Under the pieces are notes generated by a model that was not told where the DNA came from, ran no database searches, and saw nothing but the letters and a program-made list of their open reading frames with translations. 64,000 bases of DNA from Lelliottia nimipressuralis (lineage in GTDB: Bacteria; Pseudomonadota; Gammaproteobacteria; Enterobacterales; Enterobacteriaceae), in the NCBI RefSeq assembly GCF_004402045.1, contig NZ_SOMG01000014.1, positions 186,001 through 250,000 of the forward strand. Reading direction: 5' to 3'. The position numbers and the translations under genes are program-made. Position 1 is the stretch's first letter; each line of letters opens with the position of its first letter. Below are positions 16,633 through 24,598 of this stretch, in pieces.

Positions 16633-18990
16633 ATGAAGAAAAATGCTATTTTTTCTCTTGTTTTCTTTATTTTTTCAACCGCCCACTCAGAAGAAAAATA
16701 TGACCTCTCTTTCTTCGAGGATGTTGGCGGTGTAAGCATAAAGGATGCTGCTGAGTTTGATAAAGGAAATGACGTGTTACCAGGTGAATATTCCCTGACC
16801 GTCTATCTGAATGATAAAGAACTACCGGAGCAACAGATTACATATAAAAAAATCAGCGCTGATAAAATTAGCGCAGTTTTTTCCTGTAACACCCTCAAGC
16901 AGTGGGGCGTGGTAATTGAACACTGCTATGACGATCCCAGACCGCTAGAGGATTATATTCCAGAAACCAGCATGCAACTGGATCAGGGTGAAAACACACT
17001 CTCAATTACGATCCCGCAGAAATACCTAAATATTACCTCGATAAATGATATCGCGCCTCCTGAAAAATGGCAGGATGGTATCAATTCAGCGTTTACCACC
17101 TATAACCTTAATTACGATGATACGCGTAGCACGACGCATGTTAAATCATTTTACGGAAATTTTACTAATGGTATTAATCTGGCTAGCTTTCAGTTCAGAA
17201 ACAACGGATTTATGACAAAATCCGACGACTCTGGAATGCATTACGTCAGCAGCACAAGTTATATCAGTCATGATGTGGATGCATTACGAAGTACAGCCGT
17301 TGCCGGTGATTTCTTTACCTCGGGCGATCTGTTTCCCTCCCAGAATCTTCGTGGTGTGAAACTCGCCACAAGCACTGATATGCTCTCGAACGCTCAGCGA
17401 ACCTATGCTCCGGTGATTTCGGGCGTAGCAAAATCGAATGCTACTGTCATTATTAAGCAAAACGACCTGGTAATCGCTACACGGAAGGTCACGCCTGGTC
17501 CCTTTGCCTTAAAAGATATCCCAGCCTCGTCAAATGCAGGGGATCTGGATATTTCAGTTATCGAGGCAAACGGCGAAAACCGACACTTCATCCAGCCTTA
17601 CAATTCCGTCAACGTTCTGGTGCCTGAAAACGTCTTTCGCTACAGCGTCTACCTTGGACGTAACCGGACGTTATCCTCTGCTCCACAATTACTCGAAGCT
17701 AATGGCCTGTACGGTGTTTCGAACGCGATAACACTCATCAACGGTTTTCAATATGCAAACCACTACCTGAATGTTGCTGCTGGCACGGGAGCAAATATCA
17801 GATGGCTGGGTGGTATTTACGCGACGTTAAATAAAAGCCAAAGTGATTTCATACAGAAGAAACAAGGTTATGTCATTAAATCTGGCCTGACGCATAGCAT
17901 TGGCCTGACAGACAGCTATCTCTATTTTACCGCGGAAAATAAATTATCCCAGGGCTATTCCGACTTCGAAGATGCGGTAAGGGCTTCGCCTAAAAGTGAT
18001 TATAAATCGCGATATGCCTTACAGCTCAGCCAGCAGTTAGGCGCTGTAAACCTGACGCTAAACTACACGCAGCAGTATGGATTTAAGCGTGAAACGAGCA
18101 GGGAGATGGGCGGCAGCATGGTCTTTAGTCTCCGGGATATGCAATTCATTGCCAATATTACCCATCGCTATGGCGACAGTTCTGAAAACAGTGTCTCGTT
18201 CAATGCCTCAATACCGCTGGGTAAAGAGGAAAAATATTACGTCAACTATAGCCAGTCACATGGGACAGCAACAGATAGCCGCCTTTCGCTCTCGGGGAGT
18301 TTGCTCGATGACGACAGCCTGAATTTCGACTCTGGCGTATCGTCAACGGCGGGGCAGCAGCAATATGACTCCTCGCTGAACTGGAGCGCCAGTAAAGGAA
18401 ACCTCAGCGCGGGCTGGAGCCAGGGGGGAGACAGCAAAGAGCTGAGCATCGGGTTGAATGGCTCCATGGTCGTTCATCATCATGGCATTACCTTTGGACA
18501 ACCCCTTGGTGTGAGTAGCATCTTAGTCCACACCGATCGTATATCAGGGCTGCATATCACTGACGTTAATGACGTCACGACGGATTATTTCGGCAACGCG
18601 ATTGTGAATGACGTCTCACCATATCGCTATAACGAAACATCACTCTCTTCCGAGGGGCTAAATCAACAGATCGAGATCGACAGTAACATCTATCAAACCG
18701 CTCCACGCGCGGGGGCCATTGTGGAAGTCGATACCAAAGCCAGGCGGGTACAGATTCAATATGCGCACATTTACAGTACGAAGGGCGATCCTGAACCGTT
18801 TGGGTCGCAAATTTATGATGCTGATAATCAACGTGTCGGGATCGTTTCAGCCGGGGGATTAATCGCGCTGGATATTCTTCAACATCGCTGGCCCTATCAT
18901 GCCAGCGACTCGTCTACTCATGCCGTCTGTACTATTGATCTCAATGGAGTTAACAAGAAAAAGCACATATGGGAATTACAATGCCGATAA
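16633..18990 (+). CDS. Outer-membrane fimbrial usher
   Basis: 785 residues, at the short end for ushers. Signal peptide of about 19 residues ending TAHS; periplasmic N-terminal domain (about 20-140) with LPGEYSLTVYLND; 24-strand barrel with middle plug; two C-terminal domains. Family landmarks: FTSGDLFPSQNLRGVKLATSTDML, the plug-region PGPFALKDIP, and the C-terminal Cys pair (HAVCTIDL...ELQC). It secretes and assembles the pilus in the outer membrane. Its end overlaps the adhesin gene start. Confidence 0.94.
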   Translation: MKKNAIFSLVFFIFSTAHSEEKYDLSFFEDVGGVSIKDAAEFDKGNDVLPGEYSLTVYLNDKELPEQQITYKKISADKISAVFSCNTLKQWGVVIEHCYDDPRPLEDYIPETSMQLDQGENTLSITIPQKYLNITSINDIAPPEKWQDGINSAFTTYNLNYDDTRSTTHVKSFYGNFTNGINLASFQFRNNGFMTKSDDSGMHYVSSTSYISHDVDALRSTAVAGDFFTSGDLFPSQNLRGVKLATSTDMLSNAQRTYAPVISGVAKSNATVIIKQNDLVIATRKVTPGPFALKDIPASSNAGDLDISVIEANGENRHFIQPYNSVNVLVPENVFRYSVYLGRNRTLSSAPQLLEANGLYGVSNAITLINGFQYANHYLNVAAGTGANIRWLGGIYATLNKSQSDFIQKKQGYVIKSGLTHSIGLTDSYLYFTAENKLSQGYSDFEDAVRASPKSDYKSRYALQLSQQLGAVNLTLNYTQQYGFKRETSREMGGSMVFSLRDMQFIANITHRYGDSSENSVSFNASIPLGKEEKYYVNYSQSHGTATDSRLSLSGSLLDDDSLNFDSGVSSTAGQQQYDSSLNWSASKGNLSAGWSQGGDSKELSIGLNGSMVVHHHGITFGQPLGVSSILVHTDRISGLHITDVNDVTTDYFGNAIVNDVSPYRYNETSLSSEGLNQQIEIDSNIYQTAPRAGAIVEVDTKARRVQIQYAHIYSTKGDPEPFGSQIYDADNQRVGIVSAGGLIALDILQHRWPYHASDSSTHAVCTIDLNGVNKKKHIWELQCR

Positions 18991-19805
18991 AAAACGGCGC
19001 TCTGCTGGCGCTGGTTGTCTCATTCTCCACCTCTGCCACGACTCTGATGCAAAATATGCCAGCAATAACATTGCAAAATATGGCAGGACAAGAGGATGGA
19101 ACCCTGTTAAAAACATTACCCCTCTCTTCCCTGGCTGCCAGTGCGTTAAATGAAACACAGCTTTCCATTGCCACCGATGCCGGGATGTGGGACACCTCAC
19201 GAAGTATTTTTAAAACAACTGTACCGGGAATTGGTTTCAGCCTTTGCGATAAAGACAACAATCGATGTATTTCGAGTCTTTCAGACTGGATCCCAGGAGA
19301 AAGTCTCTCTCTTCGTCTCTATAAAATTGGTAATCTCCATGGGGGACGGTACGCGATACCGTCACTGAGCATCTACGGTAAGACACATCCGCTGTTGCGC
19401 ATAAACCCACCCGCGTTGATTGTTAATACCACGCTTTGCGGGGTGACAACTCAGCGAATCAAAGTCACTTTCCCGTCCTTCACGCTAAATAAGAACGGAG
19501 AAAATTTACCCAGTGTCGGCTTTAAAATCCCCGTTATTTGCCTGAACCCCAATGATTATGGAAAAGTTGATCTACAGTTCACCTACCATGGCGATCTTAT
19601 CGATAGCAATACGCTACCGACTCAACTTGGCAATATTGGCATTCAGATTGCCGATGACCACAATATGCCGGTGGTGTTTAATACCGTGATCAGCCATGCT
19701 TCCCCGTCCTTTTCCTATCGCGCGCGTTTAATTACTGTCCCCGGAGAGACCGCCCATTACGGAAGATTTTCCGCTGATGCCACGGTTCTCATCACGCTCA
19801 AGTAG
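18981..19805 (+). CDS. Putative tip adhesin / minor fimbrial subunit
   Basis: 274 residues from ATG 18981 (an in-frame ATG at 18969 would add four). Signal peptide about 20 residues. The N-terminal half shows no family I recognise and would be the receptor-binding domain; the C-terminal half from about residue 140 (PALIVNTTLCGVTTQRIKVT to ATVLITLK) looks like a pilin domain with one Cys pair (TLCG...PVICLN). Two-domain shape and last place in the operon argue for tip adhesin. It overlaps the usher gene by ten bases. Ligand unknown. Confidence 0.8.
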   Translation: MPIKNGALLALVVSFSTSATTLMQNMPAITLQNMAGQEDGTLLKTLPLSSLAASALNETQLSIATDAGMWDTSRSIFKTTVPGIGFSLCDKDNNRCISSLSDWIPGESLSLRLYKIGNLHGGRYAIPSLSIYGKTHPLLRINPPALIVNTTLCGVTTQRIKVTFPSFTLNKNGENLPSVGFKIPVICLNPNDYGKVDLQFTYHGDLIDSNTLPTQLGNIGIQIADDHNMPVVFNTVISHASPSFSYRARLITVPGETAHYGRFSADATVLITLK

Positions 19806-19827
19806 AACAAAAATCAATCAGTTAAAT

Positions 19828-19852
19828 CGTATGTCATCCTGGATGGCATACG
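19828..19852 (+). terminator. Terminator of the fimbrial operon
   Basis: CGTATGTCATCC-T-GGATGGCATACG, an almost perfect palindrome with one G-T pair, followed by TTCTTGTG. It lies 22 bases after the adhesin stop. The T-run is weak. Confidence 0.6.
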
Positions 19853-20029
19853 TTCTTGTGCTGGTACTGGATTCTGTTATCTCCTCATAACATCAGAGCT
19901 AATTTGTAAATCATGTTCTAAATACAGGATAAAAATCTAATTATATTCGATGGACCTTTTTATCTTGCTGTAAGCAGCGGCCAGTGGTGTTATTTGAGCC
20001 CGACGAAAATGATAATTCTGGGAGCTATC

Positions 20030-20380
20030 ATGTGGTTAAGTAGTAGTAAATATGGCTTACTTATCACCATCTTCAGCAGCGTTGTGGCAACGTGCCTGAT
20101 GGCGTGGGCCGTTTATTCCTCCAGCGATCTCTTTTTTTGGTGCAGTGCATTTGTCCAGATGAGCGGTGGTTACGTCATTTCATGGTCGAAGAAAAAAGAC
20201 GATCGGGAAGGCAGCATTGTTAGTTGCGCAATTATTACCGGGGCAATAATGCTTACGGCAGTCGTGGCTAACTATGTATTCTTCGATATAAAACCGTCTC
20301 CAGGAGCATGTCTGGCCTGGATAATGCTACTGGCTGGTTTTTTCATCCTGATGAAGACAAAAGTAGAAGATTTTAATTGA
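20030..20380 (+). CDS. Small four-helix membrane protein, SMR/ArnEF-like (first of pair)
   Basis: 116 residues from ATG 20030, chosen for the GGGAG five bases upstream; ATG 20009 and TTG 19994 are in-frame alternatives. Four membrane helices are evident (about 8-29, 33-50, 59-81, 89-106). By eye it aligns with small multidrug resistance proteins: IFSSVVATCLM (14-24) lies on the helix-1 motif that in EmrE reads ILAEVIGTTLM, with Ser17 where EmrE has its essential Glu14. The end (DIKPSPGACLAWIMLLAGFF) fits SMR helix 4. Its stop overlaps the next gene by one base, so the two are coupled. Function unknown; SMR fold is inference. Confidence 0.6.
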   Translation: MWLSSSKYGLLITIFSSVVATCLMAWAVYSSSDLFFWCSAFVQMSGGYVISWSKKKDDREGSIVSCAIITGAIMLTAVVANYVFFDIKPSPGACLAWIMLLAGFFILMKTKVEDFN

Positions 20381-20703
20381 TGCAAACCGTACATTTAACC
20401 TGTTATTTTATTGTTACCATCATGACGCGTTCTTTAGGGGTGGCATTGCTCTCCGGCTCTCAGCGATTGGACAGAAAAATGGCGTTTTCTATTTATGTAG
20501 TCACTTTATTGTTGTCTTATTATACGTTATCAAGCTATGTCGCTTACCTGGATTTTGCACTTATCTGCATCACCATAGCAGGCGCCTGCTTGTGTATGAA
20601 TATGATCTGGGTTGCTTTAAATGGAAATCTTAAATTGTCTCGTTTAAGGTTGCTTGGCACTGGATTGGTTCTTACCGGAGGGCTATTGCTTATCGTTCTA
20701 TAA
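20380..20703 (+). CDS. Small four-helix membrane protein, SMR/ArnEF-like (second of pair)
   Basis: 107 residues from ATG 20380 (TGATG overlap with the preceding stop). Helices at about 5-24, 34-52, 57-79 and 87-107. VTIMTRSLGVALL (12-24) aligns with SMR helix 1, but the position of the essential Glu is Arg17. The second half, with NGNLKLSRLRLLGTGLVLTG, closely follows the SMR/DMT loop 3-helix 4 pattern. Together with its partner it looks like a heterodimer such as ArnE/ArnF or EbrA/EbrB, though proton-coupled drug export is unlikely without the Glu. Substrate unknown. Confidence 0.6.
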   Translation: MQTVHLTCYFIVTIMTRSLGVALLSGSQRLDRKMAFSIYVVTLLLSYYTLSSYVAYLDFALICITIAGACLCMNMIWVALNGNLKLSRLRLLGTGLVLTGGLLLIVL

Positions 20704-20913
20704 ATTTTATGATCTGTGTATTTCATGAAAGATAAACGTAGTAATAAATCTACCCACATTAAGAGATTGTAAAATGTAGTGGGTGAATGTTACCTCATGG
20801 CGTAAAGGAGCGAGGGTGTTTATTGTTGTTTAGGTTTCGTATAGCTACCGATCGTTTTCTCTCTTAGGGGATCTGATAAAGTTCGACTCCACTTTTTTTC
20901 AGTGATTGCGACT
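20704..20913. other. AT-rich interval before the first ToxR-like gene
   Basis: 210 bases. Contains an imperfect hairpin (ACCCAC at 20752-20757 with GTGGGT at 20779-20784) that may end the preceding gene pair. No promoter boxes are confidently seen. Confidence 0.3.
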
Positions 20914-21684
20914 GTGCTTTATTACATATCTGACAACATGTTATTTAACCCCGCCGACCATACGATCGAATGCGGTGATAATGATGAATTTATTAAGCTC
21001 AGTATACCTGCAAGTCAGTTGCTGGAGCTGCTTATCTTGTCGGAAGGTGAGTTAGTTACCCGTGATTACTTGCTGACAGAGGTATGGGATAAAAATGGGC
21101 TAAGAGGGTCCAACAACAATCTCAATCAATACATGAGCATGCTTAGACGAACGCTTGCCAATCATGGGTGTGATAATCTGTTTATCACTATCCCAAAAAT
21201 TGGTTTTCGTCTTAATACTGATATCAAGATTGAAACGCGTAGTGGTCCCGGTGATCAGGTAAATGAACCTGAAAATAGACCAATGCGTAAACAAAACGGT
21301 AAAGATCTTAAGATTCTGGTTATCGCTTTTCTATGTATTTTCGTACCCTTAGCCGTTTTCATCGCCCTCAAGCAGTCTACGTCCCACTACGATATTGTCA
21401 GCAGCGATTTGGTTGAAGTTGCTCCGGGCTGTAAAGCGCTTTATTTACATAAATTTAGCGAGAATGAGAAAATCCGCGCGAAAGTTCAAATTAATGAGAT
21501 GCTTAAGGACCTGAAACTTAAGTGCGATGCAGGAAATACTCTTCTGTTTGACAATGTCGACCCCATCCCGGATGAAAATGACTATGGACGGACTTTCTTT
21601 TCGTATTGCCATAATGTGAGCGGAAAAACGTTAGCAAATTGTACTGACTTTTTTTATTCGGACTGGAAAAGACATCATGAATAG
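20914..21684 (+). CDS. ToxR/MarT-like membrane-bound transcriptional regulator (copy 1)
   Basis: 256 residues. A cytoplasmic OmpR/ToxR winged helix (about 1-105; VWDKNGLRGSNNNLNQYMSM recognition region, ITIPKIGFRLN wing), a linker, one membrane helix (132-152) and a periplasmic domain of about 100 residues with four Cys (173, 204, 232, 243). GTG 20914 is taken as start because it aligns residue for residue with ATG of the paralogue at 24599; GTG 20902 is an alternative and no good ribosome site is seen. It overlaps the FidL-like gene by eight bases, the arrangement of Salmonella marT-fidL. Likely target: the nearby fimbrial genes (inference). Confidence 0.8.
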   Translation: MLYYISDNMLFNPADHTIECGDNDEFIKLSIPASQLLELLILSEGELVTRDYLLTEVWDKNGLRGSNNNLNQYMSMLRRTLANHGCDNLFITIPKIGFRLNTDIKIETRSGPGDQVNEPENRPMRKQNGKDLKILVIAFLCIFVPLAVFIALKQSTSHYDIVSSDLVEVAPGCKALYLHKFSENEKIRAKVQINEMLKDLKLKCDAGNTLLFDNVDPIPDENDYGRTFFSYCHNVSGKTLANCTDFFYSDWKRHHE

Positions 21685-22156
21685 AAAAAAATATGCCATC
21701 CTCTTCCTGAGTGCCCTTTTTCTTGTGGGGGTTGTATTTTCATTCTTTGAAACTAAAAGTGATGATAAATACGAGGATTTCCGCTGCAATGGGCCAACGC
21801 GCTATTTCCTTGAGAATGAAGAAATCATGGTTAATCAGGATCTACGGGTATCGGGGCACGATACAGCTTATCTTACGCTGGAAGGATATGCTTCAACGAG
21901 TGAGGGACGAAAAAAACTGCATCGCATAATCTACATGAACAATGGGAAAAAAGCCTACAAACACTCGTGGCTCTTTAACATTACCAATATTCATAAATCT
22001 GTAAACGATACGTTAAGCGATCGGGAATTTGAGCCATTGTTGATGGAGCTAACAGGAGACAGTTCCCTTATTTCTCTTGATATCAACCACCTGTCTGAGA
22101 ATCTTTATCTCATCGGCACGCCCCTCAGCTATATTTTTACCTGCAACGGCTACTAA
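21677..22156 (+). CDS. FidL-like membrane-anchored partner protein (copy 1)
   Basis: 159 residues: an N-terminal uncleaved-type membrane helix (about 6-24) and a periplasmic domain. Cys37 (FRCNGP) and Cys156 (FTCNGY), near the two ends, are matched by Cys34 and Cys158 of the paralogue at 25351 and may form a disulfide. Coupled to the ToxR-like gene by an eight-base overlap. By analogy with ToxR-ToxS and MarT-FidL it probably stabilises or modulates the regulator's periplasmic domain; no direct function is known to me. Confidence 0.75.
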   Translation: MNRKKYAILFLSALFLVGVVFSFFETKSDDKYEDFRCNGPTRYFLENEEIMVNQDLRVSGHDTAYLTLEGYASTSEGRKKLHRIIYMNNGKKAYKHSWLFNITNIHKSVNDTLSDREFEPLLMELTGDSSLISLDINHLSENLYLIGTPLSYIFTCNGY

Positions 22157-22175
22157 ATAATTTTTTCTGATGAAA

Positions 22176-22218
22176 GCCACAATACCACTGGGATGAATTC
22201 ATCCCTGCGGTGTGTGGC
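22176..22218. repeat. Long imperfect palindrome centred on GAATTC
   Basis: The core GGGATGAATTCATCCC (22190-22205) is a perfect 16-base palindrome; the flanks GCCACA and TGTGGC extend it to about 43 bases with mismatches. It starts 20 bases after the FidL-like stop. No T-run follows on either side, so it may be an operator or mobile-repeat remnant rather than a terminator. Confidence 0.5.
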
Positions 22219-22592
22219 AAACCTGGTTATCAGTTTATCAATCGCCTTTCTTGCCGGATGGCACATCCCTCGCCCCTCTCATCATCATCAATAAATAGCG
22301 CTGTTATTTGTCGCCTTTTGTACGTGTAGCGCCGCTGACAAATCCCGAACAACTCGCACTTTTGCAGCAGTCTGAGGGATGACTACATTCTTTTTATACC
22401 CCTGGATGCTGTTCATCTGAGACAGTTTGCCCGTTCTCTCTGTATCGTTCTCCAGTAATCACTTCCCGGTGGCTTACAATGGCTACGTTGTTACGGTAAT
22501 TTCTTCGCTTGCCGCCCCTTACATCTCCAGATGCACTCATTTTGATGATAAATGTCCAGGAGTAGTGGTATTTAGCAATCTCTCAGGAGATG

Positions 22593-22617
22593 AAAACAAG
22601 CATTTAATGCTTGTTTT
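22593..22617. terminator. Terminator-like hairpin
   Basis: AAAACAAGCA-TTTAA-TGCTTGTTTT followed by TATT. A 10-bp stem with A and T flanks, able to act on either strand, with no obvious gene directly upstream on the plus strand. This hints at an unannotated short transcript ending here. Confidence 0.65.
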
Positions 22618-22763
22618 TATTGTTAGCAGTCTAAAAACCAATATAAATATCTATATGTTTTAGCTGTGCAGCATAAGATACCACTTTGATGGCGATGTAT
22701 GGTTATATAGATGCATCAGAGGTTGGCAGTGCAGCCAACCAGATTTTTCTAAAAGAGATGAAT

Positions 22764-23060
22764 ATGATGCGTTATTTCCTGGCCCTGATGATTTTTGCTT
22801 TCGCTACCAACTGTTCAGCAGCATCACAAACATCCGTCTCATTTCAGGGGATGATTACCGAGGCGGTATGTCACATTTCTACGTCACACGGCAATATCAG
22901 CTCAAACTGCACTAAACAGAATGCACACCATACGGCTTCTTATCATGTTTCTTCTGTAGATAACCAGACGTTCGCCCTGCCAGGAAATGTCGGTCATATG
23001 CAGTTAAAGTGGCTGAACACCGCACGTACTAAAGGATTACTTGTTGCCTTTTACCGCTAA
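22764..23060 (+). CDS. Small secreted protein resembling a shortened fimbrial subunit
   Basis: 98 residues from ATG 22764, with AAGAGA upstream; ATG 22758 is equally possible. A clear signal peptide (MMRYFLALMIFAFATNCSA) is followed by SVSFQGMITEAVCHISTS, which matches the first strand and first Cys of type 1 pilins (V-F-G-I-A-C spacing). A second Cys (SNCTK) follows only about ten residues later and the chain ends LLVAFYR, much shorter than a pilin (about 150 residues). It may be a minor or decayed subunit, or a regulator using the pilin fold. Convergent with the HD-GYP gene. Confidence 0.65.
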   Translation: MMRYFLALMIFAFATNCSAASQTSVSFQGMITEAVCHISTSHGNISSNCTKQNAHHTASYHVSSVDNQTFALPGNVGHMQLKWLNTARTKGLLVAFYR

Positions 23061-23161
23061 TGGCTCACCGGGTAAGCGGCATAAGCAGGCGTTAGAATTT
23101 CCCGGAACTTATCAGCAATATCCATATGATGTACCAGAACGAAATTAATACCGTAAAAACT

Positions 23162-24355
23162 TCAAATATAATCCTTAACATTATTTATTCCTTCCAGTAA
23201 CTCATCAAACTTGATGCTTTTATAGGCATTCACATCTTCGTCTTTAATAACCATGTTCAGTGCGTTAACCACGTCAGGATCCAGTGAACCGGCTGCCGCT
23301 TTTATTTGCATCTGGCTGATTGCATCTGTAGTTGAGCATTGTGAACGGCCGTTAGCGCTAAAACGCAGAGAGACATACTCACAGGCGACTGAAATAATTC
23401 TGGCACTGAGATCTAGCTGTGTGCCGTATAAACCCTCAGGAAACCCCTTACCGTCAGGCTGTTCATGAGGGCTACTTGCAATCATTCCTGTCCTGAACAT
23501 ACCCGGTATTGAGGAAAGGATTTCGCGAGTCGTCATTGGGTACGCTTTTAAATATGCCATGGTGTTATCAGGCAAAGCGCACGACTTCGTAAGAAGCCCG
23601 GCGGGAAAAGCAAGTCTTCCTAGCCCATGAAGCAAGCCAGCCAGACGCAGCTCCTTAATTCCCGACTGCGAGAAGCCGTACATTTGAGCAAGTTTTACAC
23701 AATATTTAGCCACCAGAGGTGAATAGGGCACGCTATACAGGCAATGGAGGTCAACTATACTGGCGATGAGAGTTGCGACCTGGTTCAGGTCATCCTCAGT
23801 CAGCGTTCGGGATGAAAAGGGAGACAGTGCCCGAACATCATTTAATAAGCTGGGTGAGGCGAGCTTCCCCCAGATGTCAGGATAGTATTCAAGTTCACGC
23901 AGAGAGAGGATGTCATCCAGTGAGTAGCGGGAGCCGATAGAATCGCACAAGGTTTCAATGGCTGATGTAGGATATTGACCTGGATGATGTTCATTCAAGG
24001 TGAGGAGATCAAAATTATCAACCAGGTCGAGTAAACGACAATGGGGATGTGGTTCATTTTTTTCAAATATAAGAGGCATACTGTCTGATATTATCGATAC
24101 CTGGATAAAAGCTTTTTGGCAAGCGGATAAACCCCAGCTTCTTTTCGAACCTAGTTCATAAAGTAATGCTGCAACATATACCCTTTGTTGTACAGACTCA
24201 CTGGCGCCTTGCTGACGTAAAAGAGTCATAGCGATAAAAGCGCGTCGTAATCCTCGGTTTCCACTTTCTGGAGTTAGCCGGTCGAGCGCTATGGAAAAGC
24301 CAGTTAAAAAATCAGTTAATGCAATATTCACAATTATGTTCCCGTTCAAAAGCAT
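23162..24355 (-). CDS. Degenerate HD-GYP domain protein
   Basis: 397 residues. The C-terminal half follows HD-GYP c-di-GMP phosphodiesterases, but key metal ligands are changed: AALLHDIGK-type motif reads GLLHGLGRLAFP (240-251, Asp to Gly), the HP pair is YP (272-273), HHE reads PHE (296-298), GYP is GFP (304-306) and VAD is ACE. Hydrolysis is therefore unlikely; a binding or scaffold role is possible. The N-terminal half has echoes of the same fold (AALLYELGS at 62-70, EHHPGQYPTS at 122-131), suggesting a duplicated, decayed HD domain. GTG 24331, preceded by AACGGGAAC, is an alternative start. Next to fimbrial genes, a link to adhesion control is plausible. Confidence 0.75.
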   Translation of the reverse strand: MLLNGNIIVNIALTDFLTGFSIALDRLTPESGNRGLRRAFIAMTLLRQQGASESVQQRVYVAALLYELGSKRSWGLSACQKAFIQVSIISDSMPLIFEKNEPHPHCRLLDLVDNFDLLTLNEHHPGQYPTSAIETLCDSIGSRYSLDDILSLRELEYYPDIWGKLASPSLLNDVRALSPFSSRTLTEDDLNQVATLIASIVDLHCLYSVPYSPLVAKYCVKLAQMYGFSQSGIKELRLAGLLHGLGRLAFPAGLLTKSCALPDNTMAYLKAYPMTTREILSSIPGMFRTGMIASSPHEQPDGKGFPEGLYGTQLDLSARIISVACEYVSLRFSANGRSQCSTTDAISQMQIKAAAGSLDPDVVNALNMVIKDEDVNAYKSIKFDELLEGINNVKDYI

Positions 24356-24598
24356 TTTTTTTAGCTTTCGCCTGCAGTTCTAGCCGCTGGATCAGGAAAC
24401 AATAATTGCAGTTTGCAAGCAATTTAATTCATGAATGACTAAATATATAGATTTTTATTTCGGTGCGTTATGTTTTATTGGTTTTATATTTTGTCTTGTA
24501 AGGCATTCCCGATCTCCCATTGCAGTGGATGGCAGAGTTCAGATCGCGACATTTAACCTGTATACTTCTTGCAGATGCGGCATGTAGATCAGGGCAAA
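24356..24598. promoter_or_regulatory. Divergent interval between HD-GYP and second ToxR-like gene
   Basis: 243 AT-rich bases that must hold promoters for both genes. The inverted pair AATTGCAGTTTGCAAGCAATT (about 24403-24425) is a candidate operator. No confident -35/-10 boxes. Confidence 0.35.

Larger units (their letters stand above)
22157..22757. other. 600-base intergenic region with palindromes
   Basis: No convincing gene. It holds a long palindrome (22176-22218), a terminator-like hairpin (22593-22617) and a short REP-like fragment, TTGCCGGATGGCAC near 22249. A frame at 22427-22663 begins with TTG, lacks a ribosome site and resembles nothing. It may be remnant DNA or hold an unrecognised small RNA. 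Confidence 0.4.

Noticed and set aside
22427-22663. 78-codon frame in the 600-base gap
   Set aside because: TTG start, no ribosome site, reads through a terminator hairpin, and no recognisable features.
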